From Tigriopus japonicus (Eukaryota > Arthropoda > Copepoda > Harpacticoida > Harpacticidae), in assembly GCA_010645155.1 (NCBI GenBank), contig JAAGOF010000287.1, positions 386,581 through 450,580 on the forward strand: a DNA stretch of 64,000 bases. Direction: 5' to 3'. The translations under genes were made by a program, and so were the position numbers. Below, piece after piece: positions 22,701-34,700 of this stretch (position 1 is the first letter of the stretch; each line of letters begins with the position of its first letter). The notes below the pieces were generated by a model. It saw nothing but the letters and a program-made list of their open reading frames with translations, was not told the origin of the DNA and searched no databases.

Positions 22701-25700
22701 CTGGCTACGCTGCTTTGTTGCTCTTGCATCCAGACCTCACATCGTCACCATTACCCATAATGCAATTATTTATTTACTCTTTTAAGTAAAGAGGTTTACT
22801 CTTTACTTAACCTCACATGAGTATGGATGATAAATAGGGACGGGCAGAAAGTGCAAATAATCTTACCCTTTTAGTTACCAAAAGTTGCAAAAAAATGTGC
22901 CCAAAAGTGCGAAACAAAGTGCAGAAAAATGTTGAAAGTGCAAAACAAAGTGCAGAAAAATGTTGAAAGTGCAAACAAATGTCAAAAAGGAGCAAATAAA
23001 TGTCGAAAAAGAGCAAATAAGAGTAAAAAAAAGAGCAAATAAATGTCAAAAAAGTGCAAATAAATGCCAAATAAGAGCAAATAACTTCTTTTTGGACTTA
23101 AAACGTCATTCATGGAGTACCCACGGCTCCTAATTGAGCAGGAGAAGTCATTTACAAGTTCTAAAGACATTTGAGACTAGTTTGAGGCGAAGAGACAAGT
23201 AATAGAGTTCTATTAATTAGGTCACTAGCAAAAAGGATGTAAAGTCATTAAAAATACTCTAGTCAACAATCTTCTGAATTTTTCATTCCTAAGATGGTCT
23301 TGTGGATGTATGTACCTAAAATATTGTCGAAATATATTTAGCAATTGTTTTATATGGCTTTACATCACTCTGTTTTCGTCCTTCAAGTTGTTCAAAAATA
23401 GACATTGAAAATTGAACAGAGAAATACCCACGTGTGCCTAACAATTGCATCAAAGAAAATAGTCATAAATGTGTTTTAAGCAAGTTTTTAGCGACATTAC
23501 TTCAATATTTGGCCCATGGCCTAATTACCAGAACTCAATTTCAAATGTGGCATTCATTGTCTCATCACATCAAAACTGTTCTCAAATACTTTTGGAACTT
23601 AAAAGTAATATCTCCAAGTCAATTAAACAATGTGTAGTGCTACATTAATGTATCCTTAGCTTGATGATTTTAAGTTTATAACGGTCTTTTTTAGAAATAG
23701 TGATCTTTGTAGGCAACAAACCTAATTCTGCAATCTATATTGTTTATATATCATTCCATTACCATAACATGAGTTTCTTTAGGTTTGCTATTTGTTGGTT
23801 GCCTGCAATGAGATTCTTTTGTTTAATATTTAGTTTAGTAAACAGGATGTTATAGTTAAAGCCAAGATGGTGAATAAAGTGTGAGTTTTGCGTCTGAAAT
23901 GCACATATTTCTTCAAGGTGCTAAGAATGGTTGATTGCAAATACAAGCTTTTTTGACTAGTTCAAAATTTGATCTTGAAACTAAAAATTCTTACAAAAGC
24001 CACTACATTTTCTTAACAATTTTTCAATTTTGGCCAAAAACGTAAATAAAAAGTGCAAATAAAGGTGAAAAGTGCAAAAGTGCAGAAAAATTGGTTTATG
24101 TTATCAAAAATCTTTTTACACTATTTGCCCGTCCCTAATGATAAATATTTTTGTTTCAAAATTTGATTTTGCCTTTTTCAGCTTTTTGTCATATTTTGCC
24201 ACACTTACGTACTTTGCCGGGAAAAATTGGTCGGAAAAGATGTGTTTCTGATGAGCGTGAAATTCAGAAGAAACGAAGATACAAACCTGGCAATTGCAAC
24301 AATTCCTTTTCATATACACAACTTGAAGTTGGAATAACAATTCTTGACTTTTTCAAAAAATATTATGTTTTTTTGCTGAGACCAAAAATTTCACTCCTGA
24401 AATTGCGAGGTTCTTCCGAACTTCTGAATCAGATATGCTTGACTTTGAATAGAAAAATGGCCAGAAGAGACCTGTTGCTCGGGTAACCTAAAAGCTTTTA
24501 GGGCAACCAAACTTAAAAGCAAATAATTTCTTTAATTCAAGGTCTCCAATTTCTTCTTTTGATTTTAAATATATTATGCAGTACTCCTCAGCAAACATGA
24601 TCTTTGTCATTGATTTTAAATGCAACCTTTTTTTTAAATTTTACCCTTAGCAACTCAAAACAAATTTTGGCAAGTTGACGCCATCTGGTCTCTAATATGA
24701 TACAGTAATTCCTCTCATTAGTTCTTTTCTCTGGTGATGATATGACCATGCCATAATAAGCCAATCCACGTTTTAGGTTTCACATTTTGAGCTAGAAAAA
24801 TACGTTAAGACTACATACCAGGGTGGGCATTTTTCGACATCGAGAGCATTTTGGACACCCTAGTGTCCAAAAGTGTCCAAAAGTGTCCAAAAGTGTCCAA
24901 AAGTGTCCAAAAGTGTCCAAAAGTGTCTAAAAGTGTCCAAAAGTGTCCAAAAATACCCAGAAGGTGTCCAAAAATACCCAGAAGGTGTCCAAAAATCCCC
25001 AGAGGGTGTCCAAAAATCCCCAAAAGATGTCCATAAGTGTGCAAAAGTCCAACAAACGTAGAAGAAAGTTGTACAAATCAGACGAAAAACAAGTTACACT
25101 ACATAAGTAATTGAATTCTAAAGAATGCATGGTTGTGTACTTAAACAAAAATAGTTCTATTAATGGGAACATTACTTGGAGAAATAAACTTTGCCATGAT
25201 AACTTGTTCATAACTTGTTAAAAAAATAAATGTTTGTTTATACAATAGTCTTGTTATTATATTGTTAATAGTCTTTTTACTATTAAAAAAGACAAGAGTC
25301 TTGTCTTTTTTAATAGTAAAACAACACTGCTTTAATTCTTTGGCAAAAGCATTATAATACCCACATTGAAATCTGATATCAGTTTGAGTGTGCTTTATTA
25401 TAGTTAACATTTTTTGGACAGTCAGGTCAAAAGACTTCTTGCCTCTTGGATGGGAAACACTTGCAACAATGATAAACTTTGGAATATAAATCAAAATACT
25501 AAGTATCCTTCTCTTGTCACAAATCAAGACACAATTAGCTTTAAAATGTACTCGCATACTATGTTTAACATGAAGTGTGGTGTGAGCGTGTTATTAGTAG
25601 TCCCAGTCTCACATTCGTTTGTTCGTTCATTCCTTCAGTCGATCATTCTTTCCCACATTTTGGACGATGCTCGGTGGTCAAATGAAAAGAGTGGAAAGTT

Positions 25701-28700
25701 CAAATGTCCAGTTTGGCCTTCAAGTTATTGGCTCATTTAATGTATTAAGTGTAAGGTTCTTGTGCTGAATTGACTTATTCTTGCTTAGATTTCGTCAAGT
25801 GACATTTATTTTGGAGAGAAAGTTTGTAGAATGTTATTCTAAAAATGTTTTTAACCATTATTTTTCGAATTACTATTTTTGGACACTTTTGGACACTCCT
25901 ATTTTTGGACAGCCTTATTTTTGGACACTTTTGGACACCTTTTGGACAGGGGTGGACAAAATGTCCAAAAATCAAATGCCCACCCTGCTACATACCCTCT
26001 ACAATTGAGCGAAAGATCATTTTGAAACATCCAATCGTGAAAACACAGTAAATCTGTCCTAACATTAGAAAAAATACATTCTGCATTCGATTATGGCCTA
26101 AAACACCAACTTTGCCAAGATATTGTCTAAACTGATAATTCTTCGTCAAATTATGAATCATTATGGGAATCAAAGGCCAAAATATGTTTTTTTTAACGAA
26201 AACTGATAAAATATTTCGATCCCATAATGCCCTTTTATGTGATTTTTAAAAATCTTTTCACATAACTGCACTCCTTTTAGTGATAAATCGTTGCTGCAAA
26301 TGCAAATATTGCTATAATGTCCGGCGTGTTCTTCAAAAAGGGTTCTACATTATTTTTTTCAGTATTTGGTTTTGAACCAATGTAAAAAAACGACGAATGG
26401 CAGGAATAAAATTTTACCCGGCCCTCGAGAAATGGGAGTGGTGTGGGTCCTCCTAATACAACTAAAGTTTTGCCGTCCACTATGAGTCAAGAGCTCATTG
26501 ATATCGACCGTTTTTGGTAAAGGTGGACACCTTTGAAAATATGGGCATACTTTGAGCCGTGTACACCATTCAATCTGGCCGATGGCACACCAAATATTAC
26601 ATCCAAGAGACCAGTTTGGGTAGATTAGTTGTTTAGTCGTTCAAATATACGTACTATAAAATGACGAAAATATTCATTGGTTCAAAATCAATTCAAGACT
26701 TTCGAGCATAATGAATATTTCATCTTATGTCGTGTGAATAGACAAAGGGATTAATCCGTTTGGATTCTTTTATTTTGCTATTTGAACATTAGTTTAAGAG
26801 GGTCACTTTTAGATTGTCAGTGAGTGGTCAAATCAAGTTTTAAACACCAAGCTCAAACCAACAAATCATTGTTTCAAGGTGGTGGATATGAGATGGGGAG
26901 TGAGAGATGAATCCACAGATGACCACATGACCACAGATATTTGTCTCGAGGAGATACGAAATTGTCAAAAATCCTCCATTGGACCGAGTTTCATTTTTCT
27001 CGGGGGCCAAAAATATGGATACCGTCCAATTCCCAATCGAATCGATGTTCGAGAGTTCGAAATGATTGTTAAGGCCTTAAGAGATCTGGGCAAGGATGAA
27101 TCGATATTCCTGGAATGGTATGACATTGACTCCAATGCTGTTCCGCCTGAGATGATTCTTCAACCAATTTCGACGGCTCTTCCCAATTTTCTCAACTCTA
27201 TGGCACCAAAACTCCAAGAAAACGATCAAAAAATATGGTGGAACATTTTGTGCACGTTCCAAAACTTGTTCCAAGAAGCAGCGCTCTATCTTTGCAAGGT
27301 AATTTCGATTCCACAACCCTCATTGAATGTTCTTTTTATGTCTGAAATTTAATTTTCAGACTGACCAAATCTCAATGGAGCGAATGAAGAGCTTTCAATA
27401 TTCCGTAATAGAACGAGAAGTCAATGAAGGGATCATTCATGCCAAAGAGACCAAAGGCTCGTCATTGGCCTTTCTGAGAAAAATCAACAACATTAATCTG
27501 GCAGATCAAAAAAGAGGTATTTTCAAAGAATTTTGGAGCTTTTTTAAGGTAAATGACCTTTAGAAGAATGATTCCAGGAGAAGGTCCAAAGGCCATTCAT
27601 TACGTGGACATCAAGGATACAAAACAGGACAAAGAAGCTACCAAAATGATGTCTGAGCTGACTGAATTGAAGATTCCAGAAAAATTGGAGCGTCACAATT
27701 GGAAAGTGTATGAACTGGATTGGGCTGCTATGTCAGGACAAAGGTATAGAGCAATCAGTTTTTTTAGCAAACTTGTCTTTCTCTCTATTGGCCAATTTTT
27801 CCAGCAAGGAAGGATTTGACAAGTACATGACAGCGTTCATCTTCGATTATTACAAGTCCGTAATCCGTCTGGTCGACAAGGCAATGCGAAAGATTGACAA
27901 CTCGGTTCGAGGAACCATTGCCAATGAGATCCTAATCCATCTCCACCATTGCGTGAACGAATCCAAGAGGTTTCATGGAAGAGAAAATGAGCTCTTTAAG
28001 GCAAGGAAGGAAGACCAAAACATATGTTTTCGTGCTTTTGTAACATTTTCGGACACTTCAGATCAAAACTTATGTCAAAGGAAGCCTGAGGAAAGTTTTC
28101 ATAATTTATGGACCCACTGGAAGTGGAAAATCTTGCTTGATTGCAAAAGTGGGTTGTTCCATTGGTGAGTGATATTAAGTAATGCTTCTTTTAAAAGGTT
28201 GTGATTGATAATCAGTCTGGTTTTTAGGGAAGTGGTTGGAGCCCAGGAATTATTTATTGGCAGTCAGATTTTTGGGCACCACTCCCAACTGTTCGAATGT
28301 GACTTGCTCGTTACTCTCCATTTGTCAACAATTGTGTTATAACTTGGAAGTTCCAATTGAAGATATTCCGGAGGAGTTTGTTCCACTCAAGAATTTCTTC
28401 CGCATCTTACTGGATCAAGTTGGAAAAATGGAGCTTATGATTGTAATTCTTTTAGGTAGTATACTTCCAGTTCTGTTTATTTTCAAGTCACGATTGAGAT
28501 GAATTCTTATTTTTAGATGCCTTGGAGACATTCTTTGTCAACTCATATGAAAATGGAGCCACGTCATGGATCCCGAAGGAACTTCCAGAGAACGTCAAAA
28601 TAATCTTGAGCATCACGCAAGGTTTTGTATTGAAAGATTGTTTTGAGCGTGGGTTATCAATTCTAAAATGAAATCATTGAATACATTTTCAGAGCCTGGG

Positions 28701-31700
28701 AAAACAGTCAGAGGTCAAGAAGTTGAAAGGTTTCTCAAACGAGTGGCAGTTGAGGACTCGGAAAATTTGCTCAAGATTGGAGAGCTTGGACCGACTTTGG
28801 GGGAACTAATTTTAAAGGAATGGCTTCAGGCCATTAACCGGAAACTTAACAACTTCCAGGTATGTTTTGGAAACAATATGAAAGCCTTCGAAAGGTAATT
28901 TAGAGTGAGTGATTAGGGTGCTATTTATAAAAACTTTAGAGCTTTGGCAACAAATCTGTTTCTTCATCAGTAAAGTTCCTCTGTAAAGCAACGTAAACTT
29001 GAAGACAATAAATAATAAAAAATGAATCTGAAAATCATTTCACTAACTTGAACATCTCATAACAAAGCTTGATGTCCCTCAAAAGTTTCCTTCGTCAGAA
29101 CAATTGAAACAAATTTTGAGCAAGAAAAAGCTCGAATTAATGCCAAATTCAGGCATGCCTTACCTTATCTTATTATGCTCATTCCAAACGTTGCATAATA
29201 CAACCAGAAGTGGCGTGAAGATATCAAAGCAATATAACCAGAATTGCAACAATGCGATTGATCAAACAGCCCCCAGTATATATGGGTGTAAAGCAGTGAA
29301 TCAATCAATTACCAACACTCTTCAGTCTCCATCACAACCACAATGAAGGCTTTTGCTGTGAGTCAAAATTTTCATTAATTGCTGTTCACTCTGAAAGAAT
29401 GAGGAAATTAAAAACTCTTTCGCAGATCATCCTCTTAGCTGCCTTGGTTCAGGCTCAAGAGCCTTACTACTACAAATGGGCCCATAATGACAATGGGGCT
29501 CCCCCCTTCAAGTTCCCTGAAAACATCCCTGTGCCCTTCCCAGAAACCAATGAGCCCGAGGGAAACGCCGGATACCAATACCAATACACTCCAACCCAAC
29601 CCAATGCTCGACCATTTGAAGCCCCTGAGGATTACATTCCTGTGGATTTCAATTACCAGTATGTGCTCAAACCTAGCGATAACTTCAAATACAATTACCC
29701 ACCCTCTACGGGTGAATTCGACTTCAAATTCACACCCGATCCGGAAATGATGAATCTCACCCCTGAGGAAATCAAGGCCAAATCAGCTGGTGTGGCTTCC
29801 AGTGTTCGTGAAGTGGGTGCATTGTTGTCTTCTGTCAAGTCAGATGACATCAAGGCCATCACCGGGGAATTAGGTTTTGGTCAAGATTTTGACTTGGGTG
29901 GTGTTTCTGCTGGCATCAACAAGATTGGCGACTTCATTGAAAAAGGTGGCGAGGCTGGAGCTCAAATTGCCACGGACATTGGACCTTTGAATGTTGTTCC
30001 AGATACCTCAGAAGTTACTAAAAGTGCTCCTAAAGAAGGCCTTGTTGCATCTGGGCATGTGCCAGTGGTAACTTATTTGGGTTACCTACCTAGTTATCCC
30101 GTCCCTATTGGCAGTCCAATTGTTTATACTTATTACTGAAATAAGAAACGAAAAAACCAAAAATAAAAAGCTTTTTCAACCATCATACGCGTTGCCGTTA
30201 TTTCGCGATAACTTTTCTGTCATATTCATGGACCGAAATGGATTTTAGTGCTTATTCTAAACCTTAGAATCTGACAATTCAATCATACTTTTTTGTCTTT
30301 GTCTAGCACCAAGCCGAAATTTAGGCTTGACATTAATGCTACAGTATTTCTTTTATTCCATGGATTTAAGATATGTCGAATCTGTAAGACGTCTCTTTAA
30401 GTCTCTGCATCTCTAAGTCTAAACTTTTAGCTAAGCACTAAAGCTTTTCCAAGAAGCACTGAATTTCTGTTCAGTAGACTACATATTTCAATTTTCAGCT
30501 CATTCGAATGACGGAGTGAAAAGTTTTGCCTTCTCAAACTTATGTACTGAAGAGAGCATAGAATGAATGAACTTTGCCCTTTTGTGGTAAATCAATTACC
30601 ACAAAAAGGGCTAGTTCATTCGTTCTCGGTAGGATTTGCACTGAACTTTAAGTGAGCATAACTTTTGACTCCGGCGTTCGATTGAGCTGAAAATTGAAAT
30701 ATGTATTCATGTCAACATATGCAAGGTCTCATTTGCAGAAGAACGTAATTGAATTGTTCCAACTGACAACCATGATTCCTCTCATTAGCCTCCCAGTCCA
30801 GAGAAATTCAGTGGTTCTTGGCTTTTCCTACAACCTCTTCACGTTTGACGTGTACAAGTAACCAGCGCTACTAGTTTTGTTCTGTTTGTATGCATTTGTT
30901 TGTCACACCAAACACTAGTTCTCCAGATTTGTATTTCGATTTTGTTCATTTCTGAGCCTCCGTTGGCCTTTGTGACAGCAATTTTTGCCAAAAGCACACA
31001 CATGAAATACTTTGATAAGCTAAATCAAAGTTCAAGTTAAAATGTAGCTTTTTACATTATTGGAATGTAGCAGACATACACCATAACAAACTTAAACGAC
31101 GCATTGATTCAATCCTATGGGGCTTGAATCGTCCTTTGCTTCAATTTTTGAAATTACTCTTTTTTCGGGGAATCTGTATTTTTTATTTTATTTTTTTAAT
31201 AATGTTTATTACGAGAATCATCGTCTCATTGAATATATCATATGTACAATTTATCTATCTATCTATATCTATATATGTATTAGAGTCGAGGTGGGCCCAT
31301 TCTGGATTCAGGAGGAGGTTTTATTTTGCTTACTTTCTTACTCGCCTTTGATCCACAAGCAATGCCCAAAATTTCATCCGGCCGGAATCAAAAGTATGTG
31401 TTTCAAGATTCAGTAAAATATAGCGGTTTTTGCAATTTTGATTGAATGCATTTTATTTCAATCAAAAATAATGTTGAGTTCTACCTAATATAATCAATGC
31501 ACATCCTCGAGCTTTTGAACATTTTCATTTAGGCCAGAGACAAGCAGGCCTCATATTTGTAGTTTTTTTTTTTAAATTTCAAAGTTGCTTAATTCTAAAT
31601 ATATGAGGGCTCCATCCCATCCAAAAGGAACCCCTCAAATATCCCTTTTAGGTCAAGCCAAGCTCTCAATAGCGCTGATAAGTAGAATGAGAGCCAAAAG

Positions 31701-34700
31701 CCCCACCAAAAGATCCACCAAAAGATCCACCATGAGATCCACCTTGAGATCCACCATGAGATCCACCATGAGATCCACAGTTTACGTTGTAAGGCCAGTC
31801 ACAGACGTTAATGCTTGGGTTAAAGTACAAACCAGCAGGACAAACGAACCGATGAGCCGTGTTTCCGGAACAACGATAAAAGACCGTACAATCCGAGGGA
31901 TGGGGCTTAAATCTACCTTCATCACCGTGATAGCAAATAGAGGCTTGGGCTGAAAGTGTGGTCAAATATTGGGTTCAAGAAATTCTTTTCAATCCCATTT
32001 GAGGTTCTTACCTTGAAAGGTCAGCAATGACAGACATCCCAAAATAACGAAGAAATGTTTCATAATAGTGCTTAAAATGAGACGAGAGCGAGATTAGGTT
32101 GAGCTGGTTATCACTGACGATGTATATATTTTTTGACGGTGTTTTATATGCATCATTGAATGATTTGGCTGACAGAGGGTAAACAAATTCAATAAGTAGA
32201 AATATTTGACAGTTTGATCTTAGAAAGGGGAATCATAAGGACATTTGCGTTTTCGCACTGAACAAATAACTCCGACATGATAAGCAAATAATAAACGTTT
32301 GATCGTGACGTGGGAAAGGTTTTGCAGATAGTTTAAAACTTCCATATTGGCCACTTTTCGTATCAATAAGACATAATTAATGTTCAGTTCTCAAAATTTC
32401 CACTTTTATCAATGCAAAAATCCTTTAAATCTCAAATAGAAATAGGCGAATAAGGAAAACATGTGAAGAGGTTACTCTTCACTATAGAACTAAATTATGG
32501 CCGAGCTATTATTAAATCTACCACTTTTTGGGTCCAACACGGAAAAAAGGGATGGGAAAGTTTGTTATGTTTTCAATTTTCTTTTCATATCATTTCGAAT
32601 TTTTCACCCAAAGGGGCATTTTCTTAAAAATTAGATATAACTTACCACTCTCTTTTCTGTGTTCTTTATAAAATGCCGATTGAAGGGCTCAAGAGGGTAA
32701 AAAGTAAACCAGTTAACCAACATTGCTTTGATCTAAATGTTTCATGGTTTTCGAGAACTATCTAAATTTCTTAAGCGCACATTTTTCAATTTTTGCTCCT
32801 TTACTAGCCTTCAAATCTTCCTCAGTTTTTTAACATTTTTTGCCCCCGGTATTTGACTTAGGTGGACAAAAATGTTACATTTTTATTGAATTTCAATCAA
32901 AATGTCAGTATTCTGCAAGATTTATGCTTTTCTTGATTGTGAACACATTTGATATAACCACTAAATTTGATTTTCCCTTGCTGTCTTTCAGTGGCGTGTT
33001 GTTATGAACGCTCTTCACATTTGCTCCCTCCCGTTGTTCTTGTATTTGTGCTTTTTGGAAGTGAAGAATTGGAAAAGCTATTTCCTGGAAGAGGAAACCA
33101 AAATCCCCCTCTCGATTGACATGATGATTTCCAATAAATACGAGCAACTCGAACGAAGATTTGGCAAGAGATTGGTGGGCCATGCTCTTGGGTAAGAAAA
33201 CAAAGAAAACGTAATTAATCTATGAACAATGCAAGCACCGTTCTAAAGGTTGATCACGGCATCCAAACTTGGATTGTCGGAATCAGAATTAGAAGATATT
33301 TTGTGCCTCGACGATTTGGTGCTCAATGACGTGTTCCATGATTTCATACCACAAGGTAAGTTTTCTTTGGTATTTCATATTTATGAGATTTTATCGTTTC
33401 ATCCACACTTTTTGAATTATTTTTAGTTAGACGAATTCCTCCAATACTCTGGACTAAAATTCGGCGCGAAATTCAAAACCATTTCATAGAAAATGAGGCG
33501 GATGGAGTCCGAGTCTTGGTTTGGGCTCATAAACACGTAAAATTATACTTTTTCATAGATAGGAAGAGGAAGTTGAACCTAAATACTTTGTGATATTTGT
33601 CTTTTTATGGCTTAGTTTCGACATGCCAGCCGAAGGAAATATTTGAATGCGCCTGAAACTAGAAAATATCTTCATTCTTTACTGTGTGATTATTTTCTTG
33701 GGATTTACAGCAATGGCAAAGAAAAACCTTATAGGTAAGGGAAAGTAATCACTAGAATATGCAAGTAAGAGAAAACATGTCAGAGCCAATATTACCTTTT
33801 ACTTTATAAAACAGGTACACTGAAGTACAAAGACAACGTTTCAAACTCAAAGGTCGAATTGGGCAAGCCGATCGAAGAGTTCCGGTTCAACCGAATGTTT
33901 TCTCTACAGAGGGCTCAAATGGAAAGACGAGGTAATTTTGAAATACAAAAGGCTTTTATGAGTTTAATATAAAATGGCCTTGAAGATTACAAATATAAAC
34001 ATTAACACAATGTTACAAAGTGTATTACCATGATTAGCATATGATTTCATTTGTAACTACGAAACAGCTTTTTGTGTGTAAAAATAATGCAGTCAAAGTT
34101 GGATCCAATCATGTACCCCTGAAAGGGAGTACACTTAACCTCTTTTTCCCCAATACGTAGGAGGGTCCAAAACTCAACAAGTACGAAGTGTTTCTCCCAT
34201 GTTAAAAACTCGAGGGCCTCTATCCTTACCACCTCATTTGTGAAAATTTGGCCTAAATATACATCTTGTACCCTACCAATGACTTTTTGTAAAAATCTAA
34301 ATTCTAATTAGCTATTAAGAAACAAGAAACACCATTCATTCAATAAGCATGGCAGAAATATATTAACCAGAGGCACTGAACGGGTACAAAGCAAAAGCAA
34401 ACATCATAAGCATGATAAATTGAAAGTAAAAATGAAATTTAGGCACACAATTTCAAATCAAGAAAGATTGAGCAACAATGCTATCCAAGATTCACAAATT
34501 AAATGAAGATTTCAGAGTATGACAACTAAATAAAAAGTGAAACATAAAGCAATGATTTTCTTGAAAATGGTAGCAGAAATGTGGATCAAATAACAAAATT
34601 TTGTAATCAAATCCCACCACAGTATCATTTTGGTTAGAAGGAGACATACATGGATCATATTTGCCAAAGGACAACAAAGTTCATCACCAAGAATTCTGGT

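Larger units (their letters stand above)
24819..25987. mobile_element. hAT-type non-autonomous element (CAGGGTGGGCATTT), 1.17 kb
   Basis: A perfect 14-bp TIR cagggtgggcattt/aaatgcccaccctg with the exact 8-bp duplication ctacatac (24811-24818 and 25988-25995). Just inside the left end is a tandem array of gtgtccaaaa (10-bp units, about 24861-24950) changing to roughly 19-bp units to 25025; the right end has the same motif inverted (ttttggacac). The interior has a 47-bp palindrome and no recognisable transposase. Confidence 0.95.

Noticed and set aside
24861..25025. CRISPR-like regular repeats
   Set aside because: The units are head-to-tail without unique spacers, inside a hAT-type element of a eukaryotic genome.
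25141..25557. 138-codon minus-strand frame in the 24819 element
   Set aside because: It spans the AT-rich palindrome and shows no transposase motif.
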